From: Hyphomonas beringensis
GTDB taxonomy: Bacteria > Pseudomonadota > Alphaproteobacteria > Caulobacterales > Hyphomonadaceae
Direction: 5' to 3'
DNA length: 64,000 bases
Assembly: GCF_000682755.1 (NCBI RefSeq)
Contig: NZ_AWFF01000002.1
Location: 1 to 64,000, forward strand
Position 1 is the first letter of the stretch. Every line of letters starts with the position of its first letter. The position numbers and the translations under genes are program-made. The notes beneath the pieces were generated by a model that made no database searches, had not been told where the DNA came from, and saw nothing but the letters and a program-made list of their open reading frames with translations. Shown here in pieces: positions 8,331 through 16,829 of the stretch.

Positions 8331-9572
8331 ATGATCACGATGCCGGAAAAGGGACGCGACTGGAGCGAGGTGCGCGCGGAGATGATCCAGCGCGGCGGCG
8401 GAGACGCCCAATGGCGCGACGGGAAAACGGCCGTTTATGTCTTCAATGCCGGGCCGGACATCTCCGCCGTCCAGCATGAGGCCTATGGGCTGTACATGGC
8501 GGAAAACGGCCTAGGGCCACTGGCCTTTCCAAGTCTCGCGCAGATGGAAAAGGAGGTAATCGGCATGGGGCTCTCCCTGCTGCACGGGCCGGAGGGGGCG
8601 ACCGGGGCGATGACCTCCGGTGGCACGGATTCGATCACCATGGCGATGAAGACGGCGCGCGACTATGCCCGCGCGCAAGGCAAGCCGCGCGAGGGGCAGA
8701 ATGTCGTGCTGGCGCAATCGGCGCACCTCGCCTTCGACAAGGCGGCGCATCTGATGGACATCGAGATTCGCCGCGTGCCGCTGAAGACAGATGGCAGCTA
8801 TAAGGCCGACCCTGCCGCGATGGGGGACGCGGTGGATGAGGCGACCTTGATGATGGTCGGCTCAGCGCCGAACTTCCCGCATGGCATTATCGACCCGATT
8901 GCCGAACTGGGAGAGGTGGCCGCCAAGAAGGGCGTGTGGCTGCATGTCGATGCCTGCGTCGGCGGGTATTTCGCGCCCTTCGCGCGGATGAATGGCGTGC
9001 CCGTGCCGGCCTTCGATTTCGAGGTGCCTGCTGTCCATTCGATGAGCGCGGATCTGCACAAATATGGCTATTGCGCCAAGGGCGCCTCGACCGTGTTGTT
9101 CCGCTCAGAGGAGCTATACAGCCACATGCCGTTCGACATGGCGGGCTGGAGCGGCGCGCCGATGAAGACGCCAACGCTGGCGGGCACGCGGCCGGGTGGG
9201 GCGATCTCAGCCGCCTGGGGCGTGATGAACACGCTGGGCGTGGAAGGCTACAAGCGCCTGCAAGGTCAGGTCTGCGCCACGCGGGAGAGGATGGAAGAGG
9301 GGGTGAAGCGGCTCGGCTTTGAGATTGTCGGCAATCCGATGCTGGGTCTGATGGCGTTTTCCCATCCGGATGCCCATGCCTTTGCGGTGTATGGCGAGAT
9401 TTATCGGCGCGGCTGGTTCACCTCTGTCACCAAGGAGCCGCCGAGCCTGCACCTGATGCTGAGCCCCAAGCATGCCGATGTGGTGGACGCATATCTTTCC
9501 GATCTGGAGGCGAGCCTGAAGGCGGTGATGGGCGGAACCTCTGGTCCTGGTGTGGAAGCGCGGTATAGCTAA
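8331..9572 (+). CDS. PLP-dependent sphingosine-1-phosphate-lyase-like protein
   Basis: 413-residue fold-type I PLP enzyme of the group II decarboxylase / sphingosine-1-phosphate lyase group. TSGGTDSI (95-102) binds the PLP phosphate, His132 would stack on the ring, WLHVDACVGGY (203-213) carries the Asp that pairs with the pyridine nitrogen, and Lys244 in SADLHKYGYCAKG is the Schiff-base lysine. Unlike eukaryotic sphingosine lyases there is no N-terminal membrane anchor. It would cleave a phosphorylated long-chain base or decarboxylate an amino acid; which is not decidable. A GGGAGGAG ribosome site supports the start. Confidence 0.87.
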   Translation: MITMPEKGRDWSEVRAEMIQRGGGDAQWRDGKTAVYVFNAGPDISAVQHEAYGLYMAENGLGPLAFPSLAQMEKEVIGMGLSLLHGPEGATGAMTSGGTDSITMAMKTARDYARAQGKPREGQNVVLAQSAHLAFDKAAHLMDIEIRRVPLKTDGSYKADPAAMGDAVDEATLMMVGSAPNFPHGIIDPIAELGEVAAKKGVWLHVDACVGGYFAPFARMNGVPVPAFDFEVPAVHSMSADLHKYGYCAKGASTVLFRSEELYSHMPFDMAGWSGAPMKTPTLAGTRPGGAISAAWGVMNTLGVEGYKRLQGQVCATRERMEEGVKRLGFEIVGNPMLGLMAFSHPDAHAFAVYGEIYRRGWFTSVTKEPPSLHLMLSPKHADVVDAYLSDLEASLKAVMGGTSGPGVEARYS

Positions 9573-9654
9573 GACGAAGCGCGTGTCATAGTCTTGCCGT
9601 ATCCGGTGGACTAAGTACGTTCATTCTCAAGGCAAGACAAAAGGGGCCAACCTC

Positions 9655-10068
9655 ATGAGAACAGGAATTTTCGCAGCCGCAGGGCTCGCAACAGCATTGA
9701 TGCTGACCGGCTGTGGCCAGGACAGCATGAAGGGCAAGGATATCACGGCCGAATCCTCTGTAGATGAAATTGGCGACGCCTATGTCAGCGAGATGATCCG
9801 TATCTCCGACGCACTGGCAACGGTGGATGACGAGAAGAGCGCCAAGAAAGCTGCTGTGACGCTGAAAGATGCCGTTGAAGAACTGAACTCCATGCAGGAA
9901 AAGCTGGACACGGATGCCGGCAGCCAGAAGGCCATGCAGGTTATGGCGAGCCGGGCAGGCGAGCTGGCCGATGTGCAGACCAACATCGCGAAGCAGATCA
10001 TGCGTATCCAGACCGAGCACCCCGAACTGATGGACACGCTGGGTGATGAACTGAACGAAATCAAATAG
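9655..10068 (+). CDS. Small lipoprotein, paralogue A
   Basis: 137-residue secreted lipoprotein of unknown function. A signal peptide ends in LTGC with the lipidated Cys at position 20. The mature part is highly charged and helical, probably coiled coil, with the blocks DEIGDAYVSEMIRISDALATVDD and IMRIQTEHPELMDTL near the C-terminus. The next gene (10245-10670) is a clear paralogue that shares lipobox position, the AYV-E--RI-DALETVD core and the QxEHPELMxTL end. The gene has its own terminator at 10094. An 8-bp inverted repeat, GTCTTGCC 9591-9598 and GGCAAGAC 9631-9638, lies in its promoter region. No named family recognised. Confidence 0.85.
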   Translation: MRTGIFAAAGLATALMLTGCGQDSMKGKDITAESSVDEIGDAYVSEMIRISDALATVDDEKSAKKAAVTLKDAVEELNSMQEKLDTDAGSQKAMQVMASRAGELADVQTNIAKQIMRIQTEHPELMDTLGDELNEIK

Positions 10069-10093
10069 GCAACTGCCAGCAATTGCCTGCAAG

Positions 10094-10133
10094 AGCCGGG
10101 GCGCGCCATTTGAGGTGCGCCCCGGCTTTTTCT
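10094..10133 (+). terminator. Rho-independent terminator after lipoprotein A
   Basis: An 11-bp perfect stem, AGCCGGGGCGC at 10094-10104 with its complement at 10117-10127, a 12-base loop and a run of five T follow the stop codon by 25 bases. The same motif recurs after lipoprotein B. Confidence 0.9.
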
Positions 10134-10244
10134 TGACCCCCAGGTTTCTATCCTGGGCAGGCATTGCGGCTGCATTCCCGGTGCTTGCCGCAGTCTTCCA
10201 TCTGTGGTGCGGTGTATCCCAACGGAAATGAATGGAAACCGGAC

Positions 10245-10670
10245 ATGAAGACCCGAATATTATCTGCCGCACTTCTGGCGGGCGCTGTGATGTTGACCGG
10301 CTGTGGCAGCAAGGACGACGCGCAGGGCAAGACCGCTGCGGACATCACCGCCAAATCCTCTGCAAAGGATATCGGCGAGGCTTATGTGAATGAGCTGACG
10401 CGGATCGCGGATGCGCTGGAAACGGTGGACAACAAGCAGAGCGCTGAAAAGGCCGCCAAGACGATCCAAAAGGCAGCTGCGGGTCTCGACTCCCTTCAGG
10501 AAGATCTGGACGGCAAAGCTGACAGCATGAAGACTCTGGAAATTCTGGCGGCCCGGTCAGGTGAACTGACCGTTCTGCAGACCCGCATCATGGATCAGAT
10601 GATGCGCATCCAGCGCGAACACCCTGAATTGATGGAAACGCTGGATCAGGAAATGGCCAACGTCAAATAG
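10245..10670 (+). CDS. Small lipoprotein, paralogue B
   Basis: 141-residue lipoprotein of unknown function, paralogous to 9655-10068. The ORF is open from 10164, but the signal peptide begins at MKTRIL, so the start is 10245; lipobox LTGC with Cys20 in exactly the same position as paralogue A. The mature helical region contains AYVNELTRIADALETVDN and ends in IQREHPELMETLDQEM. Paralogue B has a longer Lys/Asp-rich insert after the Cys. Both gene and terminator appear duplicated. Cellular location is predicted to be the outer membrane or periplasmic face. Confidence 0.85.
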   Translation: MKTRILSAALLAGAVMLTGCGSKDDAQGKTAADITAKSSAKDIGEAYVNELTRIADALETVDNKQSAEKAAKTIQKAAAGLDSLQEDLDGKADSMKTLEILAARSGELTVLQTRIMDQMMRIQREHPELMETLDQEMANVK

Positions 10671-10686
10671 ACCGAGTGTCTTTCAG

Positions 10687-10726
10687 GGCCGGGGCGCGCC
10701 ATTCGTGGCATGCCCCGGCTTTTTTC
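10687..10726 (+). terminator. Rho-independent terminator after lipoprotein B
   Basis: Stem GCCGGGGC (10688-10695) pairs with GCCCCGGC (10712-10719), followed by six T. The sequence is clearly related to the terminator after lipoprotein A, including the loop GCGCCATT and the downstream TTTTTCTTGACC. Confidence 0.9.
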
Positions 10727-10764
10727 TTGACCGTCGTGGCGGACTGGGTTTTCCTGCCTTGAGA

Positions 10765-10772
10765 TAGCGCTA
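10765..10772 (+). promoter_or_regulatory. LacI-type operator-like palindrome
   Basis: TAGCGCTA is a perfect 8-bp palindrome, extended to GATAGCGCTAAC, about 31 bases before the start of the Gfo/Idh/MocA gene. It resembles the central core of many LacI-family sugar-regulator operators. No LacI gene is in the window, so the assignment rests on the motif alone. Confidence 0.4.
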
Positions 10773-10802
10773 ACAAAAATCAGCGCATCCGGGAGGAGAG
10801 AG

Positions 10803-12005
10803 ATGACGTATTTCATTCAGTCGCGCAGACATTTCATGGTTATGACCGGCGCAGGCCTTGCCGCTGCGCCCTGGGTGGCCGGATGTGCCACTGCCGAAGG
10901 CGCGGCCCTTCCTGCGAAAGCCATCGGCCGGCCCTGGCCGGATTGGGGCGAGTTACCGGACAGCCCGCCACCCGCTCCGAAAGAGGGGAGTGTCGGCGTC
11001 GCCGTCGTGGCGCTGGGTGGCTATGCCATCGGCAAGGTGATGCCCGCGCTGGCCGCGTCTGATCGCTGCCATGTCGCGGCAGTCGTGTCCGGCAATCCGG
11101 AGAAGCCCGCGAAAGTGGCCGCCGCCTATGGCCTGCCGGAAGACGCGATCTATTCCTATGACAATTTTGACCAGATTGCCGGGGATGACCGGATCGAGGC
11201 GGTGTATATCGTGCTGCCGACGGGCCTGCATGCGGACTGGACCGAGAAGGCCTTTACCGCGGGCAAGCATGTGATGTGCGAAAAGCCGATGGCGTTGTCT
11301 TCCGGGGAGTGCGAGCGGATGATCGCGGCCTCTGAAGCGGCGGGCAAGAAGCTGATGATCGGCTATCGCTGTCACTTCGAGCCGTTCAATCTGCGCGCCA
11401 CGGAGCTGATGCGCGAGGGCGCGATTGGCCCGATACGGATGATCGACACAGCGCACCAGTACATGATGGGGCCGACAAATGTGTCAGAGAACTGGCGCGT
11501 TGTGCGGGCGCTGGCCGGGGGCGGACCGCTGGAGGATTATGGCATCTATTCGCTGCAGGCGGCGCTCTACCTGACAGGCGAAATGCCGGTCAGCCTCAAG
11601 GCGGCGACAAAACAGCCCGCGAATGACCCGCGCTTTGAGCAGATCTTTTCCACTGTGACGGCGGAGCTGACATTCCCGTCCGGTGCGGTGACGCAGCTGG
11701 CGACCTCCTACAATGCGCCGGACGGCAAGAACATGATCCATGTCGAAGGCGAAAATGGCACGCTGCACATGAGCCCGGCGACGAGCTATGACGGACAGAA
11801 GATGACGCTTACCCGCAATGGCGTATCCGAGGAGTTGGTGCCGGGGGACCCCAATGTGCAGTTCGCCCGCATGTGTGATCATTTCGGGCAGGCTGTCCGG
11901 GAGGGGACGACCATCCTGACGCCCGGCGAAATGGGCCTGCGCGATGTGCGCCTGATGGAGGCGATCTACACATCCGCCGCCGAGGGGCGCGAGATCAAGC
12001 TGTAG
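10803..12005 (+). CDS. Tat-exported Gfo/Idh/MocA-family oxidoreductase
   Basis: 400-residue NAD(P)-dependent oxidoreductase related to glucose-fructose oxidoreductase, likely acting on a sugar in the periplasm. A twin-arginine signal, SRRHFMVMTGAGLAAAPWVAG, ends at a possible lipobox Cys28. The Rossmann domain follows (VVALGGYAIGKVMPAL, about 68-83), with the EKP catalytic motif at 160-162 and a C-terminal substrate domain with DYGIYSLQ. Export by Tat implies folding with bound cofactor in the cytosol, as known for GFOR. A GGAGGAGAG ribosome site precedes the ATG. Substrate is unknown. Confidence 0.88.
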   Translation: MTYFIQSRRHFMVMTGAGLAAAPWVAGCATAEGAALPAKAIGRPWPDWGELPDSPPPAPKEGSVGVAVVALGGYAIGKVMPALAASDRCHVAAVVSGNPEKPAKVAAAYGLPEDAIYSYDNFDQIAGDDRIEAVYIVLPTGLHADWTEKAFTAGKHVMCEKPMALSSGECERMIAASEAAGKKLMIGYRCHFEPFNLRATELMREGAIGPIRMIDTAHQYMMGPTNVSENWRVVRALAGGGPLEDYGIYSLQAALYLTGEMPVSLKAATKQPANDPRFEQIFSTVTAELTFPSGAVTQLATSYNAPDGKNMIHVEGENGTLHMSPATSYDGQKMTLTRNGVSEELVPGDPNVQFARMCDHFGQAVREGTTILTPGEMGLRDVRLMEAIYTSAAEGREIKL

Positions 12006-12016
12006 GGAAGAGGGCT

Positions 12017-13483
12017 TTAGAGAATGGGGCTGGCGAGGCGGAGAATATTCTCCGTCAGCTTGTGCCATTCCGGGCGTTTCTCCCAGCGTTCGAGATCCAG
12101 CGGCTGACTGTCTGGCAAATAGCTGTCGGTTTCCTGCCACAGCGTGGCATTGGTCGCGGCATCATAGATGACCAGCGTCAGTTCCAGATTCAGGTAGAAG
12201 CTGCGCATGTCGACATTCAGTGTGCCGAACAGGGCGATCTCGTCATCCACGAGGACAATCTTGGTGTGCAGCAGACCGCCGCGATAGCGGATGAGGCGCA
12301 CGCCCGCCTGCAGCAATTCGCGGTAGGAGGACTGGCTGGCAAACTGGGCGAGCCGGGAGTCGAGCCGCTCAGGCACAATGACCTCCACTTCCACGCCGCG
12401 CTTGGCCGCAGAGACGAGCGCCAGCTGCACCGCCGGGTCCGGGATGAAATAGGGCGACACGATGCGCAGCTTTTCGCGCGCATTGTAGATGATCGCGACC
12501 AGAACCTCATAGATTGTGGGATTGCGCATCTCAGGCCCGGAGGGCAGCACCTGCATGCTGACCGCTGTGCCTTCAGATGTGGTCTCGCGGACTTCAATCG
12601 GCAGGGCGTTCAGGTCTGCGCGCCCGATATTTGCGTGGCCGACACTGTCGAACAGGAAGTCTGACAGGAAGACCGATGTGATGGCATCCACGACCGGGCC
12701 CTCGACGCGCATCATCATGTCAATCCACTGGCCAACGCCGCGATCCGCCTTGAACAGTTTGGGGTCCGCGAGGTTGTAGCTGCCGACATAGGCGGCGCTC
12801 TGGTCGCAGACGAGGATCTTGCGGTGATTGCGCAGGTCTGACCGGCGGGAGAAAGAGGTCAGCAGATTGACGGGCAGGGAGCGGACAATATGCACGCCGG
12901 CGCGTTCCAGATTGTGCGGCCAGACGGAGCGGAAAAAGGCCTTCGAGCCGAAATCATCGGCCATGATGCGGCACTCCACCCCGCGCTTTGCTGCCCGCTC
13001 TACAGCCGAGAGGACATCCGCCACCCGGCCGGCCGGGTCCAGAATGTAGAATTCCAGGAATACGCTGTCCTTGGCGGCATCAATGTCTGCCTGCATGGAG
13101 GCGTAAAGGTCCCCGGCATCTGTAAAGAATTTGGTTCCGAAGCCGGGCAGGACCGGGAAGCCGATATCGGCCTGAATGGCTCGCGCAAGGCCCTCATAGC
13201 GGGGCGAGCCTGCGGCGTTCAGCGGTACGGTCGCCTCTTCGATATTGAAGACACGCAGGAAGAAGTTGCGCAGGCGTTCGCCCATCTGCATGCGGCGACG
13301 GCCGAGGCGCTGATCGCCGAACAGGAGGTAAAGCACGACGCCGATGATGGGCAGGCCGAACAGCAGGAACAGCCAGGCCAGGGTCGTGTTCACGGCACGT
13401 TTGCTGTAAAGTAGGCGGATGGCTGCCAGCACGGACAGCGTGAAGTGAACCAGGAAGGGTATGGAACTCAAAAGAGGAATCAT
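12017..13483 (-). CDS. cls: Cardiolipin synthase
   Basis: About 488 residues. Two N-terminal membrane helices (PLD nuclease N-terminal domain) are followed by two phospholipase D domains, each with an HxKxxxxD motif: NHRKILVCD in the first and HTKIVLVDD in the second. It would condense two phosphatidylglycerol molecules, or use a related route, to cardiolipin at the inner membrane. The frame opens at 13516, but the hydrophobic N-terminus begins at MIPLLSSIP and a GGGGTGA ribosome site precedes the ATG at 13483. Convergent with the oxidoreductase gene, 11 bases apart. Confidence 0.92.
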   Translation of the reverse strand: MIPLLSSIPFLVHFTLSVLAAIRLLYSKRAVNTTLAWLFLLFGLPIIGVVLYLLFGDQRLGRRRMQMGERLRNFFLRVFNIEEATVPLNAAGSPRYEGLARAIQADIGFPVLPGFGTKFFTDAGDLYASMQADIDAAKDSVFLEFYILDPAGRVADVLSAVERAAKRGVECRIMADDFGSKAFFRSVWPHNLERAGVHIVRSLPVNLLTSFSRRSDLRNHRKILVCDQSAAYVGSYNLADPKLFKADRGVGQWIDMMMRVEGPVVDAITSVFLSDFLFDSVGHANIGRADLNALPIEVRETTSEGTAVSMQVLPSGPEMRNPTIYEVLVAIIYNAREKLRIVSPYFIPDPAVQLALVSAAKRGVEVEVIVPERLDSRLAQFASQSSYRELLQAGVRLIRYRGGLLHTKIVLVDDEIALFGTLNVDMRSFYLNLELTLVIYDAATNATLWQETDSYLPDSQPLDLERWEKRPEWHKLTENILRLASPIL

Positions 13484-13557
13484 GTGTTCACCCCAATAAT
13501 GCGCAACACTGTGCACTTACCCTGACTTGCCCGAACTGCCAAAGGAAGCTCGTACCC

Positions 13558-14283
13558 TTGAAACTTATGACCTGGAACATTCAGGCTGCAATCGCGACCG
13601 CTGGCTATTCCCAATATCTGACGCGCGCGCATCGGCAGGTTTTCCATACCAGATCCAAGGCGACCATACTGGAAACCATTGCCGAGACGATCCGTTCCAC
13701 AGATCTTGTCTGCCTGCAGGAAGTGGATCTGGGCGGCCGGCGCGCTGGCTATCGCTGTCAGGCGAACACGATTGCCGAGCTGTCCGAGCATGAGCATCTG
13801 GCCATTCAGGAAAACCGGGTGGTCCGGGGCATCTCGCGCCATGGCAATGCCATTCTCAGCCGCTATCCGCTGTCGAATGTGCGCGACCTGAAACTGCCGG
13901 GCCGTGTGCCGGGCCGGGGCTGTCTGATTGCGACGGTTGAGGCCGAGACCAGCTTTGATGTTGTGTGCGTGCATTTGAGCCTTGGGCGCAAGGACCAGGA
14001 CCGCCAGCTGGACTTCATTGCGGATCATCTGCCCGGCCATGGCCGCTGGGTGGTGATGGGAGATTTCAATTGCGGCCTGCACGCCAGCGCCATTGAAGGC
14101 TTTCTGGACCGTATGCAGACAGAGCTGTCTCATCAGGCCGTGCCGACCTATCCCGCCTGGAAACCGCAGCAGGCCTATGACCATATCCTGACTGGCCCCG
14201 CACTGGATTTGAACCACTACCATCACGGGGCCGAAATCTGTTCAGACCATCTGAATGTGCGCGCGGAGCTGGAGGCGGCCTGA
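13558..14283 (+). CDS. Endonuclease/exonuclease/phosphatase (EEP) family hydrolase
   Basis: 241-residue metal-dependent phosphodiesterase of the DNase I-like fold. TWNIQ at the N-terminus, LQEVD near 53, GDFNC near 168 and the C-terminal SDH (232-234) are the metal and catalytic motifs. The start is TTG at 13558 with an AAGGAAG ribosome site nine bases upstream; the internal ATG at 13567 would cut into the first beta strand. Divergent from cls, with which it could share a phospholipid theme (sphingomyelinase-type EEP), but nuclease activity is equally possible. Confidence 0.82.
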   Translation: MKLMTWNIQAAIATAGYSQYLTRAHRQVFHTRSKATILETIAETIRSTDLVCLQEVDLGGRRAGYRCQANTIAELSEHEHLAIQENRVVRGISRHGNAILSRYPLSNVRDLKLPGRVPGRGCLIATVEAETSFDVVCVHLSLGRKDQDRQLDFIADHLPGHGRWVVMGDFNCGLHASAIEGFLDRMQTELSHQAVPTYPAWKPQQAYDHILTGPALDLNHYHHGAEICSDHLNVRAELEAA

Positions 14284-14301
14284 GCCCCGCCGCTTGGCGC
14301 A

Positions 14302-14469
14302 CTAGCCATCATCTGCACCGACATCCTTGCGCAAATGCGGTGGCAGGCGGGTTTTTAAAGCCCGCGCTGCGACGGCACGATCTTTTTGGGGGTTGGAGTC
14401 AGTTTTGCGTGTTCGGCCAAACGGCCAGAGTCTGGCGGCAAGCTGTGCCAGCCAAGTGTGTTGTTTCAT
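14302..14469 (-). CDS. Small basic protein, 55 aa, with DUF1127-like C-terminus
   Basis: Unrecognised small gene in the 339-bp gap between two annotated genes. The product starts MKQHTWLAQLAARLWPFGR and is strongly basic; it ends RLPPHLRKDVGADDG, which recalls the L-x-x-HLRRDIG motif of small alphaproteobacterial DUF1127-type proteins. A GAGG ribosome site lies five bases before the ATG. A 37-codon ORF (14399-14512) with a better AAAGGAG site overlaps its start in another frame and may be a leader peptide coupled to it. Function unknown; could be an RNA-binding regulator by analogy. Confidence 0.55.
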   Translation of the reverse strand: MKQHTWLAQLAARLWPFGRTRKTDSNPQKDRAVAARALKTRLPPHLRKDVGADDG

Positions 14470-14622
14470 GAGACCTCAACAGGGTGAAAAGAGAAATGAC
14501 AGGCATACGCATGAGAGATCTCCTTTCGGGGTTGAGGCCTTTGAGAGGCAAATTACACAGACCACTGAGTAGGCTGTAAGGGGCGGGGCGTCAAGGTGTT
14601 CCCGGACACCCCGCAGGAAGGT

Positions 14623-15897
14623 CTAGTTTGCCGGGCAGCGATTGCCGGTAATCTTTGCGACCACGGCCGGGTCTCCATCAGTCGGGGCAGGGGGGATGCC
14701 GAGTGCACAGGCGGCCATCATATAGACATTCACATTCTCGAAGGGCTTGGCGATTTCGCCTTTCGGGAAGATTGGCCCGGCCCCAATGAAGGTGGCGGCC
14801 ATGTCTGGCGCGTGATTGTCATAGCCGTGCACACCCTTCATGAACATGCCACCACTGCCGAACTTCACGGCACGGACATTCCAGCCCGGCTCTGCCAGGA
14901 CGAACATGTCCGGGCCGCGGGTCGGGTGGTCAAAATGGTAATAGTCCGGCATCTCGCCGCGTTTCCATACCTTGATGTGCGGGTTGTAGTCTTTCAGCTG
15001 CTGATAGGCCGTGTCGATGGCGGCCTCATCGCCATAGACCTGAATAAAGGGCTGGGGCGAGCCGCCATATTTGCCGCTGAATTGCGGAATGATCAGCGTG
15101 TCCTGATCCAGCATCGCGCCAATGTCGATCACCTTATCTTCTGTGGCGAGCGACATGCCATGGTCGGCGACCACGATGATGGTGGTCGTGTCGAGCAGGC
15201 CGCGCGCTTTCAGGCCTTCGACCAACTGGCCGACATAGTTGTCAACTTCCGCCACGGCCTCTGCCGCTTCCGGGGAGTCCGGACCGAAATAGTGGGCGGC
15301 AGTATCGACGCGGTCAAAATAGACGGCGGCGAAGCGGGGCCAGTCTGCCGGGTCTCCATCAAACCAGGAGAGCACTTCGTCGACGCGCTCCTGATACGGT
15401 TTTTCGTGCTCATAGGGGCTCCAGCGGCTGGCATGCATGCCTTCGATCTCTGCTTCGGAGCCGAGCCAGAACATGATGGCCGACTTCAGGCCGTGCTTCT
15501 CGGCGGTGATCCAGATCGGCTCTCCGCCCCACCAGCGGCTGTCCTGCGGGCCGGTTTTGTTGGTGAAGGTTTCATCCAGTTCCCGGTCATAGGGGGCATT
15601 GGCCACCATGCCATGATGTTCGGGATAGAGACCTGTCGCGAGGGAGTAGAAGTTCACGAAGGTCTTGCTGGGCATGACGGGATACATCGCCTCGGCCTGC
15701 ACACCGCGCGCCGCCAGTGCCTGCAGGTTTGGCGCCTCGGCCTTGCCAGGCAGGTCCGCGCGCAGGCCATCCAGGCCGATCATCAGGACGCGTGGCTGGT
15801 CCTGCGGGGCGAGGGCGGTGTCTTTCGGCGGGGTGGCGCAGGTGGCGGCAAGCAGCAAGCTGGCCGCAGAAAGGATCAGGCGAAGGGGGTGTCTCAT
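14623..15897 (-). CDS. Ectonucleotide pyrophosphatase/phosphodiesterase (NPP) family protein
   Basis: 424-residue exported phosphodiesterase of the alkaline-phosphatase superfamily. An N-terminal signal peptide ends near LLLAATCATPP, a marginal lipobox. LMIGLDGLRADL carries the first metal-binding Asp, MPSKTFVNFYSLATGLYPEHHG the Thr nucleophile and the signature following it, FDRVDTAAHYFGP and VVADHGMS the remaining metal ligands. It probably cleaves nucleotides or phosphodiesters in the periplasm. The stop precedes the small basic gene by 150 bases on the same strand. Confidence 0.9.
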   Translation of the reverse strand: MRHPLRLILSAASLLLAATCATPPKDTALAPQDQPRVLMIGLDGLRADLPGKAEAPNLQALAARGVQAEAMYPVMPSKTFVNFYSLATGLYPEHHGMVANAPYDRELDETFTNKTGPQDSRWWGGEPIWITAEKHGLKSAIMFWLGSEAEIEGMHASRWSPYEHEKPYQERVDEVLSWFDGDPADWPRFAAVYFDRVDTAAHYFGPDSPEAAEAVAEVDNYVGQLVEGLKARGLLDTTTIIVVADHGMSLATEDKVIDIGAMLDQDTLIIPQFSGKYGGSPQPFIQVYGDEAAIDTAYQQLKDYNPHIKVWKRGEMPDYYHFDHPTRGPDMFVLAEPGWNVRAVKFGSGGMFMKGVHGYDNHAPDMAATFIGAGPIFPKGEIAKPFENVNVYMMAACALGIPPAPTDGDPAVVAKITGNRCPAN

Positions 15898-16095
15898 GAT
15901 GTGTCATCCCGATGGTAAGCAGTCTGGCTTTCGGTAAAGGCCGATTGTTGCGCCGATGTGAAGCCGTGCGGCGCAGACTGCGTCGAAAGGTGCAGGATTT
16001 GATATTATTTGCGGCTTTTCCCTTGCGACAAGCTGGGCGGCGGTGCGGGGCTGCCCTAATTTGCTGAGAAGCGCCTGTTTGATGAGGGGAAACAC

Positions 16096-16767
16096 ATGAT
16101 CACGCTGCACCATCTGGAGAAATCCCAGTCCATTCGCATCCTGTGGCTGCTGGAAGAATTGGGCGTGCCCTATGAGGTGAAGCTGTATGATCGAGACCCG
16201 CAGACGCGGCTGGCCCCGGCAGACTACAAGGCTGTCTCCCCGCTGGGGACGGCGCCCTGCATCACGGATGAGGGGGTGACGCTGGCGGAGACGAACGCGA
16301 TTGTCGACTATATCTGCGACAAGCATGATGATGGCCGCCTGCGTCCTGCGCCGGGCACGCCGGACCGGTCGCGCTATCTGTTCTGGTTCCACACCTCCCA
16401 AGGCAGTTTGCAACCCTTGCTGACGAACAAATTCGTCATGATGGCGATGACATCGCGGGTGCCTTTCTTCCTGAAGCCAACCGCGAAGATGCTGGTCGGC
16501 GGGCTGGACAAGGCCTTCTTCGGCCCGCGCCTGACGGCTCTGATGGGAGAGATTGAACGTGCGCTGGGCGAGCACAAATGGTTTGCCGGGGACAGCCTGA
16601 CGGCGGCGGATATCGTGATGGGCTATTCCATGGAACTGTGCGCGCACCGCGCCGGGATGGACGCCGAGACCTATCCGAATGCCCATCGCTTCCTGAAGCA
16701 GATGCGCGAATACCCCTCTTACATCCGCGCCATGGAAAAGGACGGCAAGGGAACCATCCTCCTTTAA
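16096..16767 (+). CDS. Glutathione S-transferase
   Basis: 223-residue GST. The thioredoxin-like N-domain begins MITLHHLEKSQSIRILWLLEEL, with the Ser position that usually contacts glutathione, and TLAETNAIVDYI (about 61-72) carries the Glu-Thr/Ser gamma-glutamyl site. A helical C-domain contains GDSLTAADIVMGY, the N-capping box of GSTs. Fungal/bacterial theta-like class is likely. Stand-alone, cotranscription with the following FAD monooxygenase (62-base gap) is possible. Confidence 0.88.
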   Translation: MITLHHLEKSQSIRILWLLEELGVPYEVKLYDRDPQTRLAPADYKAVSPLGTAPCITDEGVTLAETNAIVDYICDKHDDGRLRPAPGTPDRSRYLFWFHTSQGSLQPLLTNKFVMMAMTSRVPFFLKPTAKMLVGGLDKAFFGPRLTALMGEIERALGEHKWFAGDSLTAADIVMGYSMELCAHRAGMDAETYPNAHRFLKQMREYPSYIRAMEKDGKGTILL

Positions 16768-16829
16768 ACGTGACTTGAAGCGGTCATGCGCCGGGGCGTA
16801 GCCTGCTGCTCGAAAGACAGGAGGCCGCC

